Origin: Microbacterium thalli
GTDB taxonomy: Bacteria > Actinomycetota > Actinomycetes > Actinomycetales > Microbacteriaceae
Length of the DNA stretch: 64,000 bases
Direction: 5' to 3'
Assembly: GCF_028737325.1 (NCBI RefSeq)
Contig: NZ_JAQZCH010000002.1
Coordinates: forward strand, 1,116,001 to 1,180,000
Each line of letters opens with the position of its first letter. The first letter of the stretch is position 1. The notes beneath the pieces are model-generated. The model did no database searches, was not told the DNA's origin, and worked only from the letters and a program-made list of their open reading frames with translations. Both the position numbers and the translations under genes were made by a program. This document shows, piece after piece, positions 44,254-54,314 of this stretch.

Positions 44254-45105
44254 ATGGCCTCGATCCTCACCACTGCCGCCGCCCTGCACGCCGCCCTCGG
44301 GGCGGGACGCTACCCCGACGGCGGCCCCGTGCGCGTCCTCGATGTGCGGTGGCGGCTCGATCGACCCGACGGGCGCCCCGCGTTCCGGGCGGGACACATC
44401 CCCGGGGCCCGCTACGCCGACCTCGACACGCAGCTCGCCCAGCACGGCGAAGCCACTGCCGGGCGGCATCCGCTCCCCTCGGCTTCGCGGCTGCAGGCCG
44501 CGGTACGCGAGTGGGGCATCGACGCGGGCGACACGGTCGTGGTCTACGACGACGTGAACAACCTCTCGAGCGCCCGCGCCTGGTGGGTGCTGCGGGATGC
44601 CGGCATCGCCGACGTGCGCGTCCTCGACGGGGCCCTCGCGGCGTGGACCGACGCCGGTTTCGCCCTCGAACAGGGCGACGGGGATACCGTCCGCCCCGGC
44701 TCCGCGGTCGTCTCTCCCGGCACGCTGCCCGCGCTCGGCATCGACGATGTTCTGGACCACGCCCGCGACGGTCTGATGCTCGACGCACGCGCCGCCGAGC
44801 GGTTCCGCGGCGAGGTCGAGCCGATCGACCCGCGCGCCGGCCACATCCCGGGCGCCGTCTCGGCGCCCACCGCCGGCAACCTCGACGACGCCGGGCGCTT
44901 CCGCAGCCCCGGCGAGCTGCGCGCCCGCTTCGCCGCCCTCGGCGCACAGCCCGGCGCGGCGGTCGGTGTGTACTGCGGGTCCGGGGTCACTGCCGCGCAC
45001 GAGGCCATCGCCCTCAGCCTCGCCGGGTACGAGCCGGTGCTCTACCCCGGCTCGTGGAGCCAGTGGTCGCAGCATCCCGACCGGCCCGTCGACACGGGCG
45101 CCTGA
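44254..45105 (+). CDS. Thiosulfate/3-mercaptopyruvate sulfurtransferase
   Basis: This 283-residue protein has two rhodanese domains. The N-terminal non-catalytic domain has VRVLDVRWRL and GHIPGARYADLDTQL. The C-terminal domain has LMLDARAAERFRG, DPRAGHIPGAVSAPT and the active-site loop VYCGSGVTAAH, with the persulfide-forming C241. The CGSGVTA loop fits mercaptopyruvate-type enzymes. It would move sulfur from a donor to cyanide or thiol acceptors. CAGAAT (44242-44247) ends six bases before the ATG. Confidence 0.92.
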   Translation: MASILTTAAALHAALGAGRYPDGGPVRVLDVRWRLDRPDGRPAFRAGHIPGARYADLDTQLAQHGEATAGRHPLPSASRLQAAVREWGIDAGDTVVVYDDVNNLSSARAWWVLRDAGIADVRVLDGALAAWTDAGFALEQGDGDTVRPGSAVVSPGTLPALGIDDVLDHARDGLMLDARAAERFRGEVEPIDPRAGHIPGAVSAPTAGNLDDAGRFRSPGELRARFAALGAQPGAAVGVYCGSGVTAAHEAIALSLAGYEPVLYPGSWSQWSQHPDRPVDTGA

Positions 45106-45182
45106 CTCCGGCCGCCGCGCGGGGGCACCGCTCGGACGAAGTACCGTCGAAGGTGACACCATCGCAGAACCGAGGGGACCGC

Positions 45183-47063
45183 ATGTCCGACACCCGCACG
45201 CGCTCGCGCGGACGCCGCCGCACCGAGGAGGGGCCGCGCGCGCGACTGTCGCAGCTGCTCCCCTACCTCTTCGAGCACAAGGGCGTCCTCGTGGCCGTCG
45301 CGGTGCTCAGCGTGATCGAGGCCGTCGCGACGCTCGGCCAGCCGCTCGTCGTCGGGCAGGTCATCGAGCGGGTGCAGGCCGGCGACACCCTCGGCATCCT
45401 CGTCTGGGCGCTCGTCATCCTCGTCGTCGTCTCGTCGGCCATCGGCGCCTTCCAGCACTACCTGCTGCAGCGCACCGGCACCGCCGTCGTGCTCTCGAGC
45501 CGCCGCCGGCTCATCGCCCGCCTGCTGCGGCTGCCGATCTCGGAGTTCGACGCGCGCCGCACCGGCGACCTCGTCTCGCGCGTGGGCACCGACACGACGC
45601 TGCTGTACGCCGTGCTGACCCAGGGCCTGGCCGACTCGGTCGGCAACGCCCTGATCTTCGTCGGCGCCATCGTCGCGATGCTGTTCATCGACCCGCTTCT
45701 GCTGCTGCTGATCGTCATCGTCATCGGCGCCTCGGTCGCCGTCGTGGTGGCCCTCAGCACCCGCATCCGCCGGGCGACCCGCGAACAGCAGGAGCGCGTC
45801 GGCGAGCTCGCGTCGGGCGTCGAGCGCGCGATCGGTTCGATCCGCACCATCCGCGCCGCGGGGGCGACCGAGCGTGAGGAAGCGGCGGTCGCCGGGTCCG
45901 CGCGCGCGGCCTACGACGCGGGCGTGCGCGTCGCGAAGGCGTCGGCGCTCGTGGTGCCCGTCGCCGGCATCGCGTTGCAGCTGTCGCTGCTCGTCGTCCT
46001 CGGCGTCGGCGGATACCGCGTCGCGGCGGGCGCGATCTCGATCGCGAGCCTCGTGACGTTCGTGATGTTCCTGTTCTTCCTCGTGCAGCCGCTCGCGTCG
46101 TTCCTCGGCGCCGTGACGTCGGTCAACCAGGCTCTCGGTGCCCTCGGCCGTATTCAGGAGGTGCTCGACCTCCCCACCGAGGACGCGCTCGACACGGATG
46201 CCGCTACGGCGGCGACCGGCGCCGGCGACACGGACGCCGCGATCGAGTTCCGCGACGTGCGCTTCCGCTATCCCGAAGCCGTCGTCGCCGCCCGTCGATC
46301 CGCATCGGACGAGGCGCAGCGCACCCTCGCCGACGCCCGGATGGACGCCGCCGTCGACGACCCCACCGCTGTCGCGGCCGACGGCGAGGTGCTGCGCGGG
46401 GTCAGCTTCCGGGTGCCGCGCGGGGCGCGTGTCGCGCTCGTCGGCCCGTCGGGGGCCGGCAAGTCGACGACCCTCGCGCTCATCGAGCGCTTCTACGACG
46501 TCACCGGCGGCGGCGTGCTGGTCGACGGCAGCGACATCCGGTCGATCCCCCGCGCCGACCTGCGCGCCCGGCTCGGCTACGTCGAGCAGGACGCCCCGAC
46601 CCTCGCGGGCACCATCGCCGACAACCTGCGCCTCGCCTCGCCCGACGCCACCGATGCCGAATGCGAGCGCGTGCTGCGCGCCGTCAACCTCGGCGACGTG
46701 CTCGAGCGCAGCGAGCTGGGCCTGCAGGCGCCCGTCGGCGAGGCCGGCGTCATGCTCTCGGGCGGCGAGCGTCAGCGGCTCGCGATCGCCCGTGCCCTGC
46801 TGGCCGCCCCGCCGATCCTGCTGCTCGACGAGTCGACCTCGTCGCTCGACGGGCTCAATGAGCAGCGCATGCGCGAGGCGATCGACGCCGTGGCGACAGG
46901 TCGCACGCTCGTGGTGATCGCCCACCGCCTGTCGACGGTCGTCGACAGCGACGTGATCGTCGTGCTCGACCACGGCCGGGTCGTCGGTCAGGGCACGCAC
47001 TCCGAGCTCGTGGCATCCGTGCCGCTGTACCGCGACCTCGCGAAGCACCAGCTGCTCGTCTGA
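45183..47063 (+). CDS. ABC exporter, fused permease/ATPase, with NBD insertion
   Basis: This 626-residue half-transporter has six membrane segments in about residues 35-325 and a C-terminal ATPase domain. It has GPSGAGKSTTLALIERFYD, signature LSGGERQRLAIARALL and Walker B ILLLDESTSSLD, with the H-loop in VIAHRLST. Between the A-loop (FRDVRFRYPE) and EVLRGVSFRV it carries about 36 extra residues rich in Ala, Asp and Arg that most members lack. TACCGT (45142-45147) suggests a leaderless start at an in-frame GTG (45153), ten codons earlier. The ATG at 45183 has GAGGGG upstream. It is probably a homodimeric multidrug or lipid exporter. Confidence 0.9.
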   Translation: MSDTRTRSRGRRRTEEGPRARLSQLLPYLFEHKGVLVAVAVLSVIEAVATLGQPLVVGQVIERVQAGDTLGILVWALVILVVVSSAIGAFQHYLLQRTGTAVVLSSRRRLIARLLRLPISEFDARRTGDLVSRVGTDTTLLYAVLTQGLADSVGNALIFVGAIVAMLFIDPLLLLLIVIVIGASVAVVVALSTRIRRATREQQERVGELASGVERAIGSIRTIRAAGATEREEAAVAGSARAAYDAGVRVAKASALVVPVAGIALQLSLLVVLGVGGYRVAAGAISIASLVTFVMFLFFLVQPLASFLGAVTSVNQALGALGRIQEVLDLPTEDALDTDAATAATGAGDTDAAIEFRDVRFRYPEAVVAARRSASDEAQRTLADARMDAAVDDPTAVAADGEVLRGVSFRVPRGARVALVGPSGAGKSTTLALIERFYDVTGGGVLVDGSDIRSIPRADLRARLGYVEQDAPTLAGTIADNLRLASPDATDAECERVLRAVNLGDVLERSELGLQAPVGEAGVMLSGGERQRLAIARALLAAPPILLLDESTSSLDGLNEQRMREAIDAVATGRTLVVIAHRLSTVVDSDVIVVLDHGRVVGQGTHSELVASVPLYRDLAKHQLLV

Positions 47064-47098
47064 CCCCGCCGCGCCGCTCGGCCACCCGCCGGCCAGCC

Positions 47099-48988
47099 TC
47101 AGCCGCGGCGCCCGAGCCGGTAGCGCAGCGCCTCGAGCTCGGCACGCAGCGCGGCCGGCAAGCGATCGCCGAAGGTGCCGTAGAACTCCTCGGTGAGGTC
47201 GGCCTCGCGCAGCCACGACTGCGGGTCGACGGCGAACAGCTCGTCGAGGTCGCGCTGCGGGAGGTCGAGGCCGGTGAGGTCGAGCTCGTCGGTGCGCGGC
47301 ACCCGGCCGATCGGAGTGTCGATGGCCCCCGCCTCCCCGTTCAGGCGCCGGACGATCCAGTCGATCACGCGCGCGTTGTCGCCGAACCCGGGCCACAGGA
47401 ACCGCCCGTCGGCGCCCTTGCGGAACCAGTTGACCTGGAACACCCGGGGCGCGCGGTCGAACCGCAGCTTCTGGCCCACCTTCAACCAGTGCGCGAAGTA
47501 GTCGCCCATGTTGTAGCCGCAGAACGGCAGCATCGCGAAGGGGTCGCGGCGGAGCTCCCCGACGGTCCCCTCGGCGGCGGCCGTCCGCTCGGAGGAGATG
47601 TTCGACCCGATGAAGACACCGTGGGTCCAGTCGGTCGCCTCGACCACGAGCGGCACGTTGGTCGCGCGCCTTCCGCCGAAGAGGATCGCGTCGAGGGGCA
47701 CGCCCTCGGCGGCATCCCAGTCCGGCGCGATCTGCGGGCACTGGGCGGCGCGCACGGTGAAACGCGAGTTCGGGTGCGCCGCGGGCCGGCCCGACTCCGG
47801 CGTCCACGGTTCGCCCCGCCAGTCGATGAGCTCGGCGGGCGCCTCGTCGGTGAGGCCCTCCCACCAGACGTCGCCGTCGGGACGCAGTGCCACGTTCGTG
47901 AAGATCGTGTTGCCCCACAGGGTCTCGACAGCGGTGACGTTCGTCGACTCACCGGTTCCCGGTGCGACGCCGAAGAAGCCGGCCTCGGGGTTGATGGCCC
48001 ACAGCCGCCCGTCCGTTCCGGGACGCAGCCACGCGATGTCGTCGCCGAGGGTCTCGACGCGCCAGCCCGGCAGCGTCGGGCGCAGCATCGCGAGGTTGGT
48101 CTTGCCGCAGGCCGAGGGGAACGCCGCCGCCACGTGGTAGGCCCGGCCCCGCGGGTCGATGACCCGGATGAGCAGCATGTGCTCGGCCAGCCATCCCTCG
48201 TCGCGTCCGATGACCGAGGCGATGCGCAGCGCGAAGCACTTCTTGGCGAGGATCGCGTTGCCGCCGTAGCCCGATCCGAACGACCACACCTCGAGGGTGT
48301 CGGGGAAGTGCACGATGTACTTCTCGTCGTTGCACGGCCACGCGACGTCGGCCTCGCCCGCCTCGAGCGGCGCTCCGACGGAGTGCACGGTCTTGACCCA
48401 CGGCTTGCCCGCCGCGATCTCGTCGAGCACCGCCGAGTCGACGCGGGTCATGATCCCGATGGATGCCACCGCGTACGCGCTGTCGGTGACCTGCACGCCG
48501 ATGTGCGAGAGAGGACCGCCGACCGCCCCCATCGAGAACGGCACGACGTACATCGTCCGCCCGCGCATCGAGCCGGCGAACAGCGGGGTGATCGTCGCTC
48601 GGATGTCGTCGGGGTCGGCCCAGTTGTTCGTCGGACCGGCATCCGCTTCGTCGCGCGAGGCGATGAAGGTGCGCGCTTCCGTGCGCGCCACATCGCTCGG
48701 ATGCGAGCGCGCGAGGTACGAGCCCGGCCGCCACTCGGGGTTGAGCTTGATGAGCTTGCCCTCGTCGACCATCTGCCGCAGCAGCTCGTCGTTCTCGGCC
48801 GCCGAGCCGTCGACCCAGTGGACGCGGTCGGGCCGCGTGAGCGCGGCGATCTTGTCCACCCAGGCGACGAGGTCGGCGAGCGCTCCGGTCGGCGCGGGCG
48901 GTGTCCCGTGAGCGGCACGGGCGGGGCGGGCGGGGCGGGCGGGCGCGCTGCCCGCAGCGGGGCGGGTGAACAGGTCGGCGATGGCCAT
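47099..48988 (-). CDS. pckG: Phosphoenolpyruvate carboxykinase (GTP)
   Basis: This 629-residue gluconeogenic enzyme converts oxaloacetate plus GTP to PEP. Clear blocks include [77 protein letters not shown] with the reactive Cys, DDIAWLRPG and [20 protein letters not shown]. An N-terminal extension of about 25 residues is Ala/Pro/Arg-rich. GAGGAGACCGAC precedes the ATG. It is divergent from a RamB-like regulator, which suggests carbon-source control of this gene, as for acetate genes in Corynebacterium. Confidence 0.95.
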   Translation of the reverse strand: MAIADLFTRPAAGSAPARPARPARAAHGTPPAPTGALADLVAWVDKIAALTRPDRVHWVDGSAAENDELLRQMVDEGKLIKLNPEWRPGSYLARSHPSDVARTEARTFIASRDEADAGPTNNWADPDDIRATITPLFAGSMRGRTMYVVPFSMGAVGGPLSHIGVQVTDSAYAVASIGIMTRVDSAVLDEIAAGKPWVKTVHSVGAPLEAGEADVAWPCNDEKYIVHFPDTLEVWSFGSGYGGNAILAKKCFALRIASVIGRDEGWLAEHMLLIRVIDPRGRAYHVAAAFPSACGKTNLAMLRPTLPGWRVETLGDDIAWLRPGTDGRLWAINPEAGFFGVAPGTGESTNVTAVETLWGNTIFTNVALRPDGDVWWEGLTDEAPAELIDWRGEPWTPESGRPAAHPNSRFTVRAAQCPQIAPDWDAAEGVPLDAILFGGRRATNVPLVVEATDWTHGVFIGSNISSERTAAAEGTVGELRRDPFAMLPFCGYNMGDYFAHWLKVGQKLRFDRAPRVFQVNWFRKGADGRFLWPGFGDNARVIDWIVRRLNGEAGAIDTPIGRVPRTDELDLTGLDLPQRDLDELFAVDPQSWLREADLTEEFYGTFGDRLPAALRAELEALRYRLGRRG

Positions 48989-49067
48989 GTCGGTCTCCTC
49001 CGTCGGCGGTGAGGTCGGTTCGTTTTCCGATTCCATCGCACGAAACCCGCCTCTTGTGGGCATCCGG

Positions 49068-49099
49068 GTCTTCAAGAAGACCGAATCTTTTCGTATGGT
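49068..49099 (+). promoter_or_regulatory. Promoter and palindrome before the RamB-like gene
   Basis: TATGGT (49094-49099) ends six bases before the ATG at 49106. TTCAAG (49071-49076) sits 17 bases upstream of it as a possible -35 box. The -35 lies inside GTCTTC-AA-GAAGAC (49068-49081), a clean inverted repeat that could be an operator for the regulator itself or for pckG. Confidence 0.45.
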
Positions 49100-49105
49100 G
49101 AAGGA

Positions 49106-50548
49106 ATGGCCGCATCCGGAATCGAACTCGCGACGCTGGGGCATCGCATCCGCCACCACCGCCTGGCCCGCGGGTTCACGCTCGACGAGCTCGGCGCGCG
49201 GGTCGGCGTCGCCGGCAGCCAGCTCAGCCTGATCGAGAACGGCCGGCGCGAGCCCAAGCTCTCCCTGCTGCAGGCGATCGCCTCGGCGACGGGCACCGAC
49301 GTCGCCGATCTTCTCTCGCCCGAGCCGCCGAACAGGCGTGCCGCCCTCGAGCTCGAACTCGAGCGGGCGCAGGCCAGCTCGGTGTTCCGGCGCCTCGGGA
49401 TCGCTCCCGTGCGAGCGGGCAAGACGATGAGCGACGAGACCCTCGAGTCGATCCTCGGGCTGCACCGTGAGCTGCAGCGCCGCGAACGCGAGGCCATCGC
49501 CACGCCCGAAGAGGCCCGCCGCGCCAACACCGAGCTGCGGTTGCGGATGCGCGACGCCGACAACTACCTGCCCGAGATCGAGCGCCTCGCCGAGAAGCAG
49601 CTGAAGGCGGCGGGCCACACCTCGGGTGCCCTGACCCACCGGACGGTCAGCATCATGGCCGAGCAGCTCGGCTTCGAGCTGCTGTACGTCGCCGATCTGC
49701 CGCACTCCGCCCGATCGGTGATCGACCTCGAGAACGGCCGCATCTACCTTCCGCCCGCCTCGATCCCCGGCGGCCACGGCCTGCGGTCCATGGCGTTGCA
49801 GGCCATGGCGCACCGGCTGCTCGGCCACACGCCCCCGAGCGACTACGCCGACTTTCTGCAGCAGCGCCTCGAGATCAACTACTACGCCGCGTGCTGCCTC
49901 ATGCCCGAGACGGCGTCCGTGGCGTTCCTGTCGCAGGCGAAGAGAGACCGCAACCTCGCCGTGGAGGACTTCCGCGACGCGTTCGGCGTCACCCACGAGG
50001 CCGCCGCGATGCGCATGACCAATCTCGTGACGACCCACCTCGGCATCCCGCTGCACTTCCTGCGCGTCGACGGCGCCGGGGCGATCACCCGCGTCTACGA
50101 GAACGACGGCCTGCCCCTGCCCATGGATGTCACCGGCAGCGTCGAGGGGCAGATCGTGTGCCGCGCGTTCTCGGCGCGCTCGGCGTTCGAAGAGCAGAAC
50201 CGCACGGTCGAGCACTACCAGTACACCGACACCCCCGGCGGCACCTTCTGGTGCTCGAGCCAGACCGGGACGACCGCCGAGGGCGAGTTCTCCATCACCG
50301 TCGGGGTGCCGTTCGACGACGCCCGCTGGTTCCGCGGCCGTGAGACGCAGAAGCGCGCCGTGTCGACCTGCCCCGACGAAGCGTGCTGCCGCCGCCCCGA
50401 CCGCGACCTGACGGCGCGGTGGGAAGGCAAGGCCTGGCCCAGCGCCCGCGTGCACATGCAGATGTTCTCCCCGCTCCCCCGCGGCGCCTTCCCCGGCGTC
50501 GATGACAGCGAGGTCTACGCCTTCCTCGACCGCCACGCCGCCGGGTGA
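49106..50548 (+). CDS. RamB/ScfR-like XRE-family regulator
   Basis: This 480-residue regulator has an N-terminal XRE helix-turn-helix at about residues 10-65 ([42 protein letters not shown]). A helical linker leads to an IrrE/ImmA-like peptidase-derived domain around 190-300, where the usual HExxH zinc motif reads [10 protein letters not shown]. The C-terminal DUF2083-type domain (about 320-475) contains FCSSQTG-like [24 protein letters not shown]. The family includes Corynebacterium RamB, which represses acetate genes and may sense acyl-CoA. Divergence from pckG points to a role in gluconeogenic carbon control. Confidence 0.88.
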   Translation: MAASGIELATLGHRIRHHRLARGFTLDELGARVGVAGSQLSLIENGRREPKLSLLQAIASATGTDVADLLSPEPPNRRAALELELERAQASSVFRRLGIAPVRAGKTMSDETLESILGLHRELQRREREAIATPEEARRANTELRLRMRDADNYLPEIERLAEKQLKAAGHTSGALTHRTVSIMAEQLGFELLYVADLPHSARSVIDLENGRIYLPPASIPGGHGLRSMALQAMAHRLLGHTPPSDYADFLQQRLEINYYAACCLMPETASVAFLSQAKRDRNLAVEDFRDAFGVTHEAAAMRMTNLVTTHLGIPLHFLRVDGAGAITRVYENDGLPLPMDVTGSVEGQIVCRAFSARSAFEEQNRTVEHYQYTDTPGGTFWCSSQTGTTAEGEFSITVGVPFDDARWFRGRETQKRAVSTCPDEACCRRPDRDLTARWEGKAWPSARVHMQMFSPLPRGAFPGVDDSEVYAFLDRHAAG

Positions 50549-50568
50549 GCCCGGCAGGCCGGGGCTCA
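50546..50568. terminator. Bidirectional hairpin containing both stop codons
   Basis: TGAGCCCGG (50546-50554) pairs with CCGGGGCTCA (50559-50568) with one bulged G. The stop codon of the regulator gene and the complement of the stop codon of the convergent gene are the ends of the stem. Confidence 0.5.
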
Positions 50569-51636
50569 GCCGGTCAGGAAGCGGGAGACGCGGGCCAGCG
50601 CGGCTGCGACCTCGGATGCCGCGACCTCCGGATCGGTCACCACCACCGGCTCGGGCGGCAGATGGTGCCGGCCGAGGGCGACGGAGTGACGCCAGACACC
50701 CACGACCCGGCCCCCGGCGACGAGGACCGGCGCGACCTGTCCGTTCAGCGTCGGACCGATGCGCTGCGCGAGCTCGCGGGTACAGAGCGTCGTGCGGTCG
50801 GCGTACGAGAGGTAGTACTCGTCGAACGGCGGCAGCGCGACGATGGCGGACGGGCGGGGAACCGGCACCTCTGCCGCGGGCTCGCGTGCGGCGAAGAGCC
50901 CGGGCTCGAGCTCGACCACGCGGTCCCCCGCGGTCTCCGCCGCCCGGCGCGACAGACCGATCGGCAGGCCCGCCCACCACCGGAAGTCCTCGACCCGCGC
51001 GGGCCCGTGCGAACGGACGTAGCCCGCGAAAATGTCGGCCAGCGGATCCGCCACGCCTCGCGCCGCGGGCAGCTCGTCGACTGCGACGAGGAACTGCTCG
51101 CGGGTGGGTCCACCCGCCCGGGGCACGACGGGCCCGAACGCGAGCACGCCGCGCACCGCGAGCGCCGAGAGGATGTGGTTGCCGCGCGACGCCGCCGGGT
51201 CGATGCCCGCACCCCGCAGGACGTCGGCGAACGCCTCGCGGGTCAGCCGGCCGCCGCCGCACAGGGCGCTCCGTGCGGCGCGTTCGGCCCGCGCGAGCAC
51301 CGCGTCGTCGACCGCGAGCCCGCGCAGGATGCCGGCCGCCGCGCGCTGCTGACGGTCGGCGGTGACCGCGAGCAGCGCCGGCAGGTCGGTCGAGCGCACG
51401 ATGTGCAGCGTTCCGCGCTGCGTCCACGACCGCACGAGCGTGCCGTCCTCGAAGGCCGCGTCGACCTCGCGCAGCACCGGATCGCCCGCGGTGCGCACGG
51501 CCAGCGCCCAGCGACCGGCCCAGAACTCCTGAGCCTGCACGGCGAGCATGTGCCCGGCGGCACCGGCCAGCGTCGGCGCGGGCTCGCCGAGCAGGTGCGA
51601 ACGCATCCGCTGCGCTGCGAACTCCACCGTCGGCAT
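50566..51636 (-). CDS. Winged-helix DNA-binding domain protein (HTH_42 / AlkZ-like)
   Basis: This 356-residue protein has the HTH_42 layout: [34 protein letters not shown] near the N-terminus, then [24 protein letters not shown], which contains the QRGTLH-type motif. [16 protein letters not shown] in the middle and [13 protein letters not shown] in the C-terminal third follow. Relatives include AlkX/AlkZ glycosylases that act on crosslinks, in which a QxQ motif is catalytic; I see LAVQAQEF here. The start is ATG 51636 because CAGGAT ends seven bases upstream. An ATG at 51645 overlaps that box. Confidence 0.8.
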   Translation of the reverse strand: MPTVEFAAQRMRSHLLGEPAPTLAGAAGHMLAVQAQEFWAGRWALAVRTAGDPVLREVDAAFEDGTLVRSWTQRGTLHIVRSTDLPALLAVTADRQQRAAAGILRGLAVDDAVLARAERAARSALCGGGRLTREAFADVLRGAGIDPAASRGNHILSALAVRGVLAFGPVVPRAGGPTREQFLVAVDELPAARGVADPLADIFAGYVRSHGPARVEDFRWWAGLPIGLSRRAAETAGDRVVELEPGLFAAREPAAEVPVPRPSAIVALPPFDEYYLSYADRTTLCTRELAQRIGPTLNGQVAPVLVAGGRVVGVWRHSVALGRHHLPPEPVVVTDPEVAASEVAAALARVSRFLTG

Positions 51637-51805
51637 GCCGCTCATCCTGCCGCATCGCCGAGCCGCATAGCGGGGCCCGCGTCGCGGCATCGGTCACCCG
51701 TAACACGGGGACGCGCAACACGATCGTCATCCGGACCGGGAGAGAATGGATGCAGCCGCCGGTGACAGCACGCCGATGTGCGGCATCCGCACCCGGAGGT
51801 CCCCG

Positions 51806-52660
51806 ATGTCCCGCTCCCTCGTCCGCGCCGCTTCGGTCGGTGTCGCCGCCCTCGCGTTCGTCCTCGCCGGCTGCTCGTCTTCACCCGCACCCGCCGCCTC
51901 GGGCGACGCCGCCGGCGGGCCCGCCGCCGAGGACTACGTCACGCCGGGCACGTTCACCATCGCCACCGGCGAGACCGCGTACGAGCCGTACTTCATCGAC
52001 GACGACCCCGAGTCCGGCGAGGGCTTCGAGGCCGCCGTGGCGTACGCCGTCGCCGAGAAGCTCGGGTTCGCGGCCGAGGACGTCGAGTGGGTCCGGACGA
52101 GCTTCGAGGCCGCGATCGCACCGGGACCGAAGAGCTTCGACGTCAACATCCAGCAGTACACGATCACCGACGAGCGCAAGCAGGGCGTCGACTTCTCGTC
52201 GCCGTACTACTCCGCGAGCCAGTCCGTCGTCGCACTGAAGGGCGGTGCCGCCGACGGCGTCAGCGACATCGCAGGCCTCGCCGACCTCACGATCGGCGCG
52301 ATGGCGAACTCCACGAGCGCCCAGACCCTCGAGCAGGTCGCCCCCGACGCCGAGGAACGTCTGTACAACTCCAACGAGGATGCCGTCGCCGCCCTCGGCG
52401 CCGGTCAGATCGACGCCATCGTGCTCGACACCCCGACGGCCTACCTCGCGGTGAACTTTTACATCGAGAACTCGTTCTTCGTCGGCGAGCTGCCCCCGGC
52501 CGGCATCCAGGACGAATGGGGTCTGCTGCTGGCGAAGGACTCGCCGCTCACCCCCGCCGTGACCGAAGCCGTCGACGAACTGCGCGCCGACGGCACCCTG
52601 GCCGAGCTCGAGAAGGAGTGGCTGTCGGGGCTGACGGAGGGCGTGACGCTCCTCCAGTGA
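51806..52660 (+). CDS. Polar amino-acid ABC transporter binding lipoprotein
   Basis: This 284-residue periplasmic-type solute-binding protein of family 3 has a signal peptide with lipobox [10 protein letters not shown]. The mature domain has [27 protein letters not shown], the amino-acid receptor N-lobe. [36 protein letters not shown] and [15 protein letters not shown] follow, then [19 protein letters not shown] (51795-51799) precedes ATG 51806. In-frame ATGs upstream (51746 and 51776) lack this. GAGAAT (51742-51747) may be the -10 box. Confidence 0.9.
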   Translation: MSRSLVRAASVGVAALAFVLAGCSSSPAPAASGDAAGGPAAEDYVTPGTFTIATGETAYEPYFIDDDPESGEGFEAAVAYAVAEKLGFAAEDVEWVRTSFEAAIAPGPKSFDVNIQQYTITDERKQGVDFSSPYYSASQSVVALKGGAADGVSDIAGLADLTIGAMANSTSAQTLEQVAPDAEERLYNSNEDAVAALGAGQIDAIVLDTPTAYLAVNFYIENSFFVGELPPAGIQDEWGLLLAKDSPLTPAVTEAVDELRADGTLAELEKEWLSGLTEGVTLLQ

Positions 52661-52680
52661 GAGCGGGCTAGCGTCTATCC

Positions 52681-53526
52681 GTGACCACCTTCACTCCGAG
52701 CGCGCTCGAGCTCGAACGCCGCGCCTACCGGCGCGGCCGGGAACGCCGATCCGTGCTGATCGCCGTCGCCTCGACGATCGCGTTCGCGGCGGTCGTCTGG
52801 GTGACCGTCATCAACACCGAGGGGTGGGCGACCGTCCAGCAGGGCTTCTTCGACCCCGAGGTCGCCCTGCAGGCGCTCCCCGAGGTGTGGAAGGGCTTCC
52901 TGGTCAACCTGCGCGTGCTCGCGTTCTCGGTCGTCACCGTCAGCGCGGCGGCCCTGGTGCTGGCGTTGCTGCGCACCCTCCGCGGACCGGTGTTCTTCCC
53001 GCTGCGGCTGATCGCCGCCGCCTACACCGACCTCTTCCGCGGACTGCCGTTCGTCATCGTGCTGTACCTCGTCGGGTTCGGGCTGCCGACGATCCTGAAC
53101 ACCCGCATCGACCCCGTCGTGCTCGGCGTGCTCGCCATCACGCTCACCTACTCGGCCTACGTCGCCGAGGTCGTGCGCGCGGGCATCGAGTCGGTGCATC
53201 CCTCGCAGCGGCTCGCCGCGCGGGCGCTGGGGCTGAGCTACCCGCAGACGCTCGGCCGCGTGGTGCTGCCGCAGGCGCTGCGCAAGATGACGCCCCCGCT
53301 CATGAACGACTTCATCTCGATGCAGAAGGATGTCGGTCTCATCTCGATCCTCGCCGCGTTCGACGCGATCGCCGAGGCCAAGGGGGTCGTCGCGACGACC
53401 TACAACTTCACGCCCTACGTCGTGGCGGGCGTGCTCTTCGTGCTGCTCGCGATCCCGACGATCCGCCTGACGGACTGGTACACCGCGAGGCTCCGACGCC
53501 GCGAGCAGACGGGATCGATCCTGTGA
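52681..53526 (+). CDS. Polar amino-acid ABC transporter permease
   Basis: This 281-residue HisM/GlnP-type permease has about five membrane segments and the cytoplasmic EAA-like loop RAGIESVHPSQRLAARALGLSYPQTLGRVVLPQALRKMTPPL. The N-terminal hydrophobic block VWKGFLVNLRVLAFSVV and TDLFRGLPFVIVLYLVGFGLP are also typical. TAGCGT (52669-52674) ends six bases before the GTG, so it may have its own leaderless transcript as well as read-through from the binding-protein gene. GTGA overlap joins it to the ATPase gene. Confidence 0.93.
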   Translation: MTTFTPSALELERRAYRRGRERRSVLIAVASTIAFAAVVWVTVINTEGWATVQQGFFDPEVALQALPEVWKGFLVNLRVLAFSVVTVSAAALVLALLRTLRGPVFFPLRLIAAAYTDLFRGLPFVIVLYLVGFGLPTILNTRIDPVVLGVLAITLTYSAYVAEVVRAGIESVHPSQRLAARALGLSYPQTLGRVVLPQALRKMTPPLMNDFISMQKDVGLISILAAFDAIAEAKGVVATTYNFTPYVVAGVLFVLLAIPTIRLTDWYTARLRRREQTGSIL

Positions 53527-54281
53527 GCACCGACGAGCGCGGCACCGTCCCCGGCCATGTCCTGCGGGCCAGCGGCATCCGCAAGTCCTTCGGCGACAAA
53601 GAGGTGCTGCGCGGGGTCGACGTGTCGCTCGCCCGGCACCAGGTCGTCGCGCTGATCGGGGCGAGCGGTTCGGGCAAGTCGACGCTCCTGCGCTGCCTTG
53701 GTCTGCTCGAGCCCATCGACGACGGCCAGATCCTGCTCGCCGGCGACGACATCTCCGATCCCCGGGTCGACGCGAACGCCGTGCGCGCGCGCCTGGGAGC
53801 GGTGTTCCAGAGCTACAACCTCTTCCCGCACCTGTCGGTTCTCGACAACGTGACCCTCGCCTCGCGGGTCGTGCACCGCGTTCCGCGGCGCGAGGCCGAG
53901 GCTCGGGCGCGCGAGCTGCTCGCACGTATCGGGCTGGCCGACAAGGCCGGCGAGCACCCCGACCGTCTGTCGGGCGGACAGCAGCAGCGCGCGGCCATCA
54001 TCCGCGCGATCGCGACCGACCCCGAGGTGCTGCTGCTCGACGAGATCACCTCGGCGCTCGACCCCGAGCTCGTCGGCGAAGTGCTCGAGCTCGTGCGCGA
54101 CCTGGCCGAGGGCGGGTCGACGATCCTGATGGCGACGCACGAGATGGCGTTCGCCCGGGATGTCGCCGACCGTGTCGTCTTCCTCGATCAGGGCACAATC
54201 GTCGAGGAGGGCCGCTCGGTTGAGGTGTTCGGCGCCCCGCGCGAGGCCCGCACCCGGGCGTTCCTCTCCCGCTTCCTCTGA
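53523..54281 (+). CDS. Polar amino-acid ABC transporter ATP-binding protein
   Basis: This 252-residue GlnQ/HisP-type ATPase has Walker A IGASGSGKSTLLRCLGLLE, the Q-loop in VFQSYNLFPHLSVLDNV, signature LSGGQQQRAAIIRAI and Walker B VLLLDEITSALDPELV. The switch His is in LMATHEMAFARDVADR. The IT replaces the more usual PT after the Walker B Glu. It completes the importer of binding protein, one permease and one ATPase, in which the permease would act as a homodimer. Confidence 0.94.
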   Translation: MSTDERGTVPGHVLRASGIRKSFGDKEVLRGVDVSLARHQVVALIGASGSGKSTLLRCLGLLEPIDDGQILLAGDDISDPRVDANAVRARLGAVFQSYNLFPHLSVLDNVTLASRVVHRVPRREAEARARELLARIGLADKAGEHPDRLSGGQQQRAAIIRAIATDPEVLLLDEITSALDPELVGEVLELVRDLAEGGSTILMATHEMAFARDVADRVVFLDQGTIVEEGRSVEVFGAPREARTRAFLSRFL

Positions 54282-54314
54282 GCCTCCGCCGATTCGCCGA
54301 GGCGAGGCGCGGGG

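Noticed and set aside
45042..47918. 958-codon open frame on the minus strand
   Set aside because: It is antisense to the ABC exporter, with no conserved motif. Long antisense frames are expected at this GC content.
48989..51730. N-terminal extension of PEP carboxykinase through the regulator region
   Set aside because: The open frame continues upstream, but a good ribosome binding site and a family-like N-terminus support the ATG at 48988. The upstream DNA encodes the RamB-like protein on the other strand.
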